A DNA stretch of 11,286 nt from Merdivivens faecigallinarum (GTDB taxonomy: Bacteria > Bacteroidota > Bacteroidia > Bacteroidales > UBA932). A program made the position numbers and the translations under genes. The DNA lies in the NCBI GenBank assembly GCA_017695055.1, contig JADILY010000048.1, positions 1 to 11,286 on the forward strand, in the 5' to 3' direction. This document shows positions 1-5,910 of this stretch, in pieces. The notes below the pieces were generated by a model. That model searched no databases. It was not told where the DNA came from and worked only from the letters and a program-made list of their open reading frames with translations. Each line of letters starts with the position of its first letter. Position 1 is the first letter of the stretch.

Positions 1-62
<62 letters not shown>

Positions 63-73
63 GTATTGGACTG

Positions 74-104
74 CAAAGATAGATATAATTTTCAATTCAG
101 CAAA
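74..104 (-). promoter_or_regulatory. Bacteroidota-type promoter of tRNA-fMet
   Basis: On the minus strand a -33 box TTTG (101-104) is followed after exactly 19 bases by a -7 box TATCTTTG (74-81). This matches the Bacteroidota housekeeping sigma consensus TTTG-N19-21-TAnnTTTG. It places the transcription start a few bases before the mature tRNA 5' end at 62, as expected for a tRNA gene with a very short leader. Box match and spacing are read directly; use in the cell is inferred. Confidence 0.8.
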
Positions 105-112
105 ATTTATTT

Positions 113-198
113 TCAAAAGCGGGCGGAAGCAGCTGGAAAGTTGGCAAAGCAGTCGGGAAACTGACGGAAAGCAATCAAAGGCGGGCGAAAACAGCTTC
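113..198. repeat. Imperfect 24-bp direct repeat between hisS and the tRNA promoter
   Basis: Two copies, 113-136 and 175-198, are 62 bases apart start to start and agree at 19 of 24 positions. They share the cores GCGGGCG and CAGCT, and both begin TCAAA. The right copy ends on the base before the hisS stop codon (199-201). The 38 bases between the copies hold weaker internal repetition of (G)GAAAGCA-like words. I see no strong hairpin with a T run, so there is no convincing intrinsic terminator for hisS here. Bases 63-198 contain no gene that I can support. Confidence 0.7.
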
Positions 199-1587
199 TC
201 AATACATGCACGAAACAAGGTCGGCGACACAGTCCATAGGCGCCTCTTTCTGTTCCCCTGTTACGATGTTTTTGATATTGACCGCATGGCGCTCCATTTC
301 ATCGCTTCCGGTGATAATCATATACGTGATATTGCGTTTGGCCGCATAATCGAACTGCTTTTTCAGTTTCACTGCATCAGGGTATATCTCACAGGAAATA
401 CCGTTGTCCCTCAACTCTTTCACGACCGGCAGCAGATAAGCCGTCTCGGCCGGACCAAGATTTGCGACAAGCACTTTCGGCCCGGAAAGCACGGACGAAG
501 GGAATCTTTCAAGCCCCGACAGCACGTCATAAATCCTGTCGGCACCGAAAGAAATGCCCACTCCGGAAAGCCCCGGCATACCGAAAATCCCAGTGAGGTT
601 GTCATAACGTCCTCCGCCGCAGATACTCCCTATCGGGAAATCCAAAGCCTTTACCTCAAAGATTGCCCCGGTATAATAATTAAGTCCGCGGGCCAGGGAA
701 AGGTCGAATTCCACAGGAGAGGAAATCCCGGCCGCGGAAATCAGCCCGAAGAGTTCCTCGACCTCGTCCAAGCCCTTATTGCCTATTTCAGAACCGGAAA
801 GTACAGTCCGCATGTCCTCCAGTTTGGAAGCGGTATCTCCGGAAAGCGACAGGACAGGCTCTATGACTGCAATAGCTTCAGGTGTAAGCCCTCGCCCGGC
901 CAGTTCCTGTTTTACCGCCTCTATACCTATCTTGTCTATCTTGTCTATGGCGACGGTGATGTCCGTAATCCTGTCCGGGAAACAGCATGCCTCCGCCAGA
1001 CCGGCAAGCACCTTGCGGTTGTTGATTTTGACCGAAACCCGGATGCCCAAACGCCTGAAGACAGTATCTACTATCTGGACAAGTTCAAGCTCGTTCAGCA
1101 ATGATTCCGAACCCACGATGTCGGCATCACACTGGTAAAACTCCCTGTACCTGCCCTTCTGCGGCCTGTCGGCACGCCAGACCGGCTGGATCTGAAATCT
1201 TTTGAACGGGAAAACGATATCGTTGCGGTGCTGGACTACGAACCTCGCAAACGGGACAGTAAGATCGTACCGCAACCCCTTTTCGCATGTCTTCAGGGAC
1301 AGTGCCTTGCTGTCATACTCCAAACCTTCCCCTTCCGTCCTGTATCGGGAAAAATCAATCCCTGAAAACGCATCGCCAGAATTCAGGATGCGGAAAAGCA
1401 GCTTGTCGCCCTCTTCTCCGTATTTTCCGAGCAGGGTGGAAAGGTTCTCCATGGCAGGAGTCTCGATACGGGCATAGCCGAAAGTTTCAAATACGGAACT
1501 TATCGTATCGAAAATATACTGCCTCTCGGCACATTGGCGGGGAAGAAAATCCCTCGTACCCTTTGGTATGGAAGGTTTCTGTATCAT
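199..1587 (-). CDS. hisS: Histidine--tRNA ligase (HisRS)
   Basis: Class II aminoacyl-tRNA synthetase that charges tRNA-His with histidine in the cytoplasm. Of 462 residues, the N-terminal PKGTRDFLP (8-16) is the family opening. RYDLTVPFARF (106-116) and the motif 2 loop WRADRPQKGRYREFYQCDAD (137-156) form the ATP/adenylate site. RGLNYYTG (300-307) is the histidine-binding element, and SGVGISFGADR (341-351) is motif 3. An anticodon-binding domain follows from about 370. The protein is longer than the roughly 420-residue E. coli enzyme, mainly because of about 35 extra residues near 66-103, which I believe is usual in Bacteroidota. The histidine element has Asn where E. coli and human have Asp. 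The start is ATG at 1587, only 10 bases after nfnB, with no promoter visible between them, so it is probably co-transcribed as the last gene of nfnA-nfnB-hisS. Confidence 0.97.
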   Translation of the reverse strand: MIQKPSIPKGTRDFLPRQCAERQYIFDTISSVFETFGYARIETPAMENLSTLLGKYGEEGDKLLFRILNSGDAFSGIDFSRYRTEGEGLEYDSKALSLKTCEKGLRYDLTVPFARFVVQHRNDIVFPFKRFQIQPVWRADRPQKGRYREFYQCDADIVGSESLLNELELVQIVDTVFRRLGIRVSVKINNRKVLAGLAEACCFPDRITDITVAIDKIDKIGIEAVKQELAGRGLTPEAIAVIEPVLSLSGDTASKLEDMRTVLSGSEIGNKGLDEVEELFGLISAAGISSPVEFDLSLARGLNYYTGAIFEVKALDFPIGSICGGGRYDNLTGIFGMPGLSGVGISFGADRIYDVLSGLERFPSSVLSGPKVLVANLGPAETAYLLPVVKELRDNGISCEIYPDAVKLKKQFDYAAKRNITYMIITGSDEMERHAVNIKNIVTGEQKEAPMDCVADLVSCMY

Positions 1588-1597
1588 GTAATCCTAA

Positions 1598-2989
1598 TTA
1601 TTTTTCCTTGCTCCTGATATATTCGTCTATCGATTTTGCCGCCTTGCGCCCGGCCCCCATGGCAAGTATGACGGTTGCCGCGCCGGTAACGGCATCTCCC
1701 CCGGCAAAAACCCCCTCACGGGTGGTTTTCTCGTCTTCGGAGGCCACAATACGGCCGCGTTTGTCGCTCTGGAGCCCCGGGGTCACGCGTGAAAGCAGCG
1801 GATTAGGGGAAGTCCCGAGAGCCATTATCACGGCATCGCACTCTATTTCAAAATAAGAATCGGGGATTTCGACAGGGGAACGCCTCCCGCTCTCGTCAGG
1901 CTCTCCGAGTTCCATCCGTATGCATTTCAGGCCGCGCACCCAGCCTTTCTCGTTGCCGAGTACTTCCACAGGATTCGAAAGCAATTCGAAATGTATCCCT
2001 TCATCCTTTGCATGATGCACTTCCTCGGCCCTTGCCGGAAGCTCCTTCTCGGTACGCCTGTAAACGATTGTGACCTCGGCGCCGAGCCTCAATGCCGTCC
2101 TCGCGGCATCCATGGCCACGTTTCCTCCGCCCACTACGGCGACCCTGTTGCCCGTATAGATTGGTGTCATGTAGTCGTCGCGGTAAGCTTTCATCAGATT
2201 GTTCCTCGTCAGGAACTCATTCGCTGAAAATACTCCGTTGAGATTCTCTCCTGGAATGTCCATGAACCTCGGAAGCCCTGCTCCGGAACCTATGAAAACT
2301 GCCTCGTATCCTTCATTGTCGAACAATTCGTCTATGCTTATGGTCTGCCCGACCACGGTATCGGTCTCTATGCGGACCCCCATGGCTTTGATATTGGCTA
2401 TTTCGCCGGCCACCACGGTATCTTTCGGAAGCCTGAACTCGGGAATGCCGTATTCAAGCACGCCGCCGGCCTTGTGCAAGGCCTCGAACATAGTCACCTG
2501 ATAACCGAGTTTTGCAAGGTCGCCAGCACAGGCCAACGAAGCCGGGCCGCTTCCCACTATGGCGATGCGATGCCCGTTGGATGGGGCGCATTGGGTAAAA
2601 CGGACTCCGTTTTCACGGCTCCAGTCCCCTACGAAACGCTCCAGTTTGCCTATCGAGACCGGCTGCCCTTTCACACCGAGGATGCAGCGGCCTTCGCACT
2701 GCAACTCCTGAGGGCAGACCCTGCCGCATACCGACGGCAGTGAACTGTCCTGCGAAATCACCTCGGCCGCCCCCCTTATATCGCCGGCAGCGACACGGGC
2801 TATGAACTGGGGGATTTTCACATTGACAGGACACCCTTCCACGCAACGCGGGTTCTTGCAGTTCAGACATCTTGAAGCCTCAAGCAAGGCTTCTTCCATA
2901 TTATAACCATAGCATACCTCGTCGAAATTGGCAGCCCTGACCTTGGGATCCTGCTCCCTGACAGGTACGCGCGGAATATTGTTTGCCAT
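1598..2989 (-). CDS. nfnB: NfnB-like large subunit of NADH-dependent ferredoxin:NADP+ oxidoreductase (GltD/glutamate synthase small-subunit family)
   Basis: Cytoplasmic iron-sulfur flavoprotein of 463 residues. The N-terminal ferredoxin-like part carries cysteines at 41, 44, 49 and 53 and a second set at 88, 92, 98 and 102, which fits two [4Fe-4S] clusters. An FAD-binding Rossmann fold follows with VGSGPAS (145-151), then an NAD(P)H-binding fold with VVGGGNVAMDAARTA (285-299). The C-terminal FAD contact is FAGGDAVTGAATVI (428-441). The family is usually annotated as the small subunit of NADPH glutamate synthase (gltD or gltA). No glutamate synthase large subunit is nearby, but the gene directly follows an NfnA-like partner after 15 bases. 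That arrangement and the subunit sizes (about 50 and 31 kDa) are those of NfnAB in Clostridium kluyveri and Thermotoga. Family assignment is firm; the bifurcating role is inferred from the pairing. The leader is AT-rich with no Shine-Dalgarno. Confidence 0.88.
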   Translation of the reverse strand: MANNIPRVPVREQDPKVRAANFDEVCYGYNMEEALLEASRCLNCKNPRCVEGCPVNVKIPQFIARVAAGDIRGAAEVISQDSSLPSVCGRVCPQELQCEGRCILGVKGQPVSIGKLERFVGDWSRENGVRFTQCAPSNGHRIAIVGSGPASLACAGDLAKLGYQVTMFEALHKAGGVLEYGIPEFRLPKDTVVAGEIANIKAMGVRIETDTVVGQTISIDELFDNEGYEAVFIGSGAGLPRFMDIPGENLNGVFSANEFLTRNNLMKAYRDDYMTPIYTGNRVAVVGGGNVAMDAARTALRLGAEVTIVYRRTEKELPARAEEVHHAKDEGIHFELLSNPVEVLGNEKGWVRGLKCIRMELGEPDESGRRSPVEIPDSYFEIECDAVIMALGTSPNPLLSRVTPGLQSDKRGRIVASEDEKTTREGVFAGGDAVTGAATVILAMGAGRKAAKSIDEYIRSKEK

Positions 2990-3004
2990 AATATTTTTAT
3001 AAAA

Positions 3005-3859
3005 TTATTTTCCCAATCCCAAATGACACTTATGATCTTCCTCTATTTCTTGAGGACGGTACATTCCCTGGCGCCTCATGGCCTCATCGTAATCGACGGC
3101 ATAACCGTCGAACTCCGGACCTTCGACACAGGCAAAACGGGTCTTTCCCCCGACGGTGACACGGCAGGCCCCGCACATTCCGGTTCCGTCCACCATCAGC
3201 GTATTGAGGCTCACGGTAAGCGGGATATTGTATTTTTTTAATGTGAGGGATACGAATTTCATCATGATCATCGGTCCTATCGCGACAGCTTCGTCATATT
3301 CATGTCCGCCGTTCAGAAGTTCCTCGGCACAGGCCGTGACCATTCCCTTGAAGCCGGCCGACCCGTCATCGGTGCAGACATAAAGATTGTCGCACAAGGC
3401 CCTCATCTTATCTTCAAGGATAACAAGGGAAACGTTCTTAGCCCCCATTATCACATCTACGGCAGCACCGTGGGCCTTGAGCCATTTGACCTGCGGATAT
3501 ACGGGAGCTGTCCCTACTCCGCCTGCAATGAAAAGATACCGGCGGCCTTTCAGTTCTTCCGGGGTCTTCGATATGAACTCCGAAGGCACTCCGAGGGGGC
3601 CCACCACATCGGCAAAACAGTCACCGACATTATAAGCGCACATTTCCTTTGTGGATGCGCCAATAGTCTGTATCACTATGTCTACAGTACCGGCCTGGCC
3701 GTCATAATCGCATATCGTAAGCGGGACCCTTTCGCCCTTCTCATTGTCTCTGACAATCAGGAATTGCCCCGGCCTTGCGGCTTTTGCAAGGCGCGGCGCT
3801 TCGACCGACATGCGGCATATATTGTCGGCAAGCCACTCTTTCTCAACTATACGAAACAT
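3005..3859 (-). CDS. nfnA: NfnA-like small subunit (ferredoxin-NADP reductase fold, FAD and [2Fe-2S])
   Basis: A 284-residue flavoprotein of the ferredoxin-NADP+ reductase superfamily, close to PyrK and hydrogenase gamma subunits. ERVPLTI (43-49) and VGPLG (86-90) fit FAD binding. AGGVGTAPVYPQVK (112-125), DDGSAGFKG (164-172) and IGPM (194-197) fit nucleotide binding. The C-terminal cluster motif is D224-x4-C229-x2-C232-x11-C244 followed by EGPEFDG. Asp replaces the first Cys of the PyrK pattern, as reported for Nfn small subunits, and this argues against PyrK; no pyrD is adjacent either. With NfnB it should couple NADH and reduced ferredoxin oxidation to NADP+ reduction. Other family names in use are sulfide dehydrogenase or sulfide/dihydroorotate dehydrogenase-like subunit. 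It is the first gene of the nfnA-nfnB-hisS unit, with the start at ATG 3857-3859 just behind a consensus promoter. Confidence 0.88.
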   Translation of the reverse strand: MFRIVEKEWLADNICRMSVEAPRLAKAARPGQFLIVRDNEKGERVPLTICDYDGQAGTVDIVIQTIGASTKEMCAYNVGDCFADVVGPLGVPSEFISKTPEELKGRRYLFIAGGVGTAPVYPQVKWLKAHGAAVDVIMGAKNVSLVILEDKMRALCDNLYVCTDDGSAGFKGMVTACAEELLNGGHEYDEAVAIGPMIMMKFVSLTLKKYNIPLTVSLNTLMVDGTGMCGACRVTVGGKTRFACVEGPEFDGYAVDYDEAMRRQGMYRPQEIEEDHKCHLGLGK

Positions 3860-3882
3860 CTGTCTTTTAATTTATCGGAGCG

Positions 3883-3913
3883 CAAATTTAGAAACAAAGT
3901 CCAATTTTTCAAA
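3883..3913 (-). promoter_or_regulatory. Bacteroidota-type promoter of nfnA-nfnB-hisS
   Basis: On the minus strand a -33 TTTG (3910-3913) and a -7 TAAATTTG (3883-3890) are separated by exactly 19 bases, a full match to TTTG-N19-TAnnTTTG. It points at nfnA and implies a leader of only about 15-20 bases before the ATG at 3859. It overlaps the region used by the divergent sppA promoter. Confidence 0.78.
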
Positions 3914-3922
3914 AAGTATCAG

Positions 3923-3930
3923 TAACTTTG
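3923..3930 (+). promoter_or_regulatory. Probable -7 box of the sppA promoter
   Basis: TAACTTTG at 3923-3930 matches the -7 consensus TAnnTTTG and lies 36 bases before the sppA ATG at 3967. No good TTTG is found 19-21 bases upstream, so the -33 element is weak or absent. The box sits only 10 bases outside the -33 box of the divergent nfnA promoter. Confidence 0.5.
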
Positions 3931-3966
3931 TAGACAGTTTGAAAATAGCACTAATTGTATACTGTT

Positions 3967-5760
3967 ATGAAATTTTTAAAAACACTCTTGGCTTCCTTCT
4001 TAGGATGCGCGATTGCATTGTTCATCGCAATCATGATATGTATCGGAGTCATAGGCTCGCTGGCCTTTCTCGGACAATCCTCGACTCCGGTCATTCCGAA
4101 AACGGGAATTTTGAAAATCGATTTTAAAAATGTCATTTCGGAAAGGAGCATCCCCGCCTCCCTCAACCAGATAATAATGGGGGAAAACAGCGGAACGACA
4201 ACGCTCTACGATGCCATCAAGGCGATAGAGAAGGCCGCAACCGACCCGGGAGTGAAATTCATCTATATGGAACCCGACAATTTTTCCGGCCCGATAGCCG
4301 CGATGGAAGAGTTCCGCACCGCCCTTGAAAGATTCCGCGCAAGCGGGAAGGCCATCATATCCTTCACACAGACACCTACGCTCGGAAGCTACTATCTGGC
4401 ATCCGTTTCAGATAAAATATACATGGCCCCTTATGGAAACGGAATGATACTCGGCCTCGGAAGCCAGATGATTTATTTCAAGGACCTTCTGGACAAGATT
4501 GGAATAAACATCCAGCTTATCCGCCACGGAAAATACAAATCGGCCGGGGAACCTTATATCAAAAGTGAAATGAGTCCGGAAAACAGGAGGCAGAACGAGG
4601 AGATGCTGGATGCAATCTGGGAGAGCCTCGGTGAAAAAATGGCCTCCGCAAGGGATATCACCATAGAAGAACTTGACGGCATGATCAACGGGCTCGAACT
4701 CGATTCGCCCGAGGATTTCATCGAAAACGGGCTGATTGACGGGACCGCTACAAAGGACCAGATGAGCGAAAAACTCTGCACCCTTTACGAGATCGAGGAC
4801 GAAAAGGACCTGAGTTTCATCCCATTCGACGACTATGCCGCGAACAATACAGTAAAATCAGTATCGGCCAACAAGATAGCCGTCATATACGCCGACGGTG
4901 AAATCGTCGAAGGAAAATCTTCCGAAAATATCGGCGGGGATTCTTTCTCCGGGCAACTTGCCGAAATAAGGAAAGATACGACCATCCGCACCATCGTATT
5001 CCGTGTTAATTCTCCTGGCGGAAGCGTGAGCGCGGCTGAGAAAATCAAACGCGAGATAGACCTCATGAAAGCCCAGGGCCGTACAATCATCGCTTCATAC
5101 GGTTCATACGCGGCTTCCGGAGGCTACTGGATTTCTGCCGGCTGCGACTACATCTTTTCGGATGCAACGACACTGACGGGAAGCATCGGAGTGTTCAGCA
5201 TGATTCCAGAAATAGGAAAGGCCGTGAAAGAGAAGGCGCACCTCAACGTATACACAATCAAGACCCACGAGCACGCCGACATGTTCAATCTCATGAGGCC
5301 TCTCGATGCTGCTGAAGAAAGGTACATGCAGGCATCCGTGGATACCATCTACACAAAATTCACGAAATTGGTGGCACAGGGCCGCGGGATGGATGTGGAA
5401 GACGTGGATGAAATAGCACAAGGGCGTGTCTGGGCCGGAACCGAAGCCCTTGAAATCGGGCTTGTGGACCAGATTGGAGGACTTTACGATGCAATCGAAT
5501 ATGCAGCGGCCGTTTCCGGATACACCGACTACACCGTGGTACAGTATCCTAAACCTCTGACACAGTTAGAAATGCTTATGGAGCAGTTCGGCGGGATGGG
5601 TGCCGTGATAGACGCCCTGTCAGGCACTCCGCTTCCTGAAGGCCTCACCATTGAAGAAGCCATGCTGGGACACCGTATAGAAAGCGCATACGGCAATCTT
5701 CAGGAAATCTCCGGAAAAATCTACGCAAGGCTTCCTTGGGACTACGGATTCACGTTCTGA
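3967..5760 (+). CDS. sppA: Signal peptide peptidase SppA, 67K type
   Basis: Membrane-anchored Ser/Lys protease that degrades signal peptides left in the membrane; the active domains face the periplasm in E. coli. The protein has 597 residues, close to the 618 of E. coli SppA. One hydrophobic segment (about 7-36) anchors it. Two ClpP-like domains follow. The N-terminal one carries GKYKSAGEP (188-196) with the presumed general-base Lys191. The C-terminal one carries NSPGGSVSAAEKI (348-360) and YAASGGYWIS (381-390) with presumed nucleophile Ser384, so the catalytic pair is intact. The ATG at 3967 is preferred because it gives the typical Lys-then-hydrophobic start; an in-frame TTG at 3955 would add four residues with no reason to use it. 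Transcribed alone, away from nfnA and towards tilS. Confidence 0.96.
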   Translation: MKFLKTLLASFLGCAIALFIAIMICIGVIGSLAFLGQSSTPVIPKTGILKIDFKNVISERSIPASLNQIIMGENSGTTTLYDAIKAIEKAATDPGVKFIYMEPDNFSGPIAAMEEFRTALERFRASGKAIISFTQTPTLGSYYLASVSDKIYMAPYGNGMILGLGSQMIYFKDLLDKIGINIQLIRHGKYKSAGEPYIKSEMSPENRRQNEEMLDAIWESLGEKMASARDITIEELDGMINGLELDSPEDFIENGLIDGTATKDQMSEKLCTLYEIEDEKDLSFIPFDDYAANNTVKSVSANKIAVIYADGEIVEGKSSENIGGDSFSGQLAEIRKDTTIRTIVFRVNSPGGSVSAAEKIKREIDLMKAQGRTIIASYGSYAASGGYWISAGCDYIFSDATTLTGSIGVFSMIPEIGKAVKEKAHLNVYTIKTHEHADMFNLMRPLDAAEERYMQASVDTIYTKFTKLVAQGRGMDVEDVDEIAQGRVWAGTEALEIGLVDQIGGLYDAIEYAAAVSGYTDYTVVQYPKPLTQLEMLMEQFGGMGAVIDALSGTPLPEGLTIEEAMLGHRIESAYGNLQEISGKIYARLPWDYGFTF

Positions 5761-5804
5761 GGCCGTAATTCTGAGACGTAGTTCTGAGACCGTAGTTCCG
5801 GAGC
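5752..5804. repeat. Degenerate 12-14-bp tandem repeat that starts at the sppA stop codon
   Basis: Four units can be read: 5752-5763 (ACGTTCTGAGGC, holding the sppA TGA), 5764-5776 (CGTAATTCTGAGA), 5777-5790 (CGTAGTTCTGAGAC) and 5791-5804 (CGTAGTTCCGGAGC). The first three share TTCTGAG and so repeat TGA in differing frames. The array looks like stepwise duplication of the gene end. No ORF runs through it. Confidence 0.7.
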
Positions 5805-5831
5805 AGCGGAAAATCATAACACTTTAATAAC

Positions 5832-5866
5832 GTGGCCGTCAGCTGGTTTTTCAGGCTGGCGGCCAC
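5832..5866. terminator. Hairpin between convergent sppA and tilS, probable two-way terminator
   Basis: Arms 5832-5843 (GTGGCCGTCAGC) and 5855-5866 (GCTGGCGGCCAC) pair over 12 positions with one G-T wobble, around an 11-base T-rich loop. Four Ts (5869-5872) follow on the plus strand, and an A-rich stretch precedes it (TTATTAAAG read on the minus strand). On the minus strand the wobble becomes an A-C mismatch. The T runs are short, so it fits sppA better than tilS, but its place between two converging genes supports termination. Confidence 0.65.
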
Positions 5867-5870
5867 AGTT

Positions 5871-5910
5871 TTACGGCTCAGGATACTATTTTACAATTCA
5901 GGATACTATT
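5871..5910. repeat. 20-bp tandem duplication over the tilS stop codon
   Basis: Units 5871-5890 and 5891-5910 are adjacent, exactly 20 bases each, and differ only at three neighbouring positions (GGC versus AAT at unit positions 5-7). Both end TCAGGATACTATT. The tilS stop (5898-5900) lies in the right unit, so the left unit looks like a copy of the last four tilS codons plus the stop placed downstream of the gene. Confidence 0.8.

Noticed and set aside
113..198. CRISPR-like or mobile-element terminal repeat
   Set aside because: Only two imperfect direct copies are present, with no inverted ends, no transposase and no cas gene.
286..1104. 272-codon plus-strand frame opposite hisS
   Set aside because: It lies wholly inside the clearly conserved hisS on the other strand and shows no recognisable domain or gene start signals.
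3005..3859. PyrK (dihydroorotate dehydrogenase electron-transfer subunit)
   Set aside because: The first cluster ligand is Asp, not Cys, no pyrD is adjacent, and the partner is GltD-like.
3302..3925. 207-codon plus-strand frame opposite nfnA
   Set aside because: It overlaps the conserved nfnA and its promoter, and its composition is that expected of an antisense shadow.
3955..3966. Upstream TTG start for sppA
   Set aside because: The ATG at 3967 gives a normal Lys-then-hydrophobic anchor; the four extra residues have no support.
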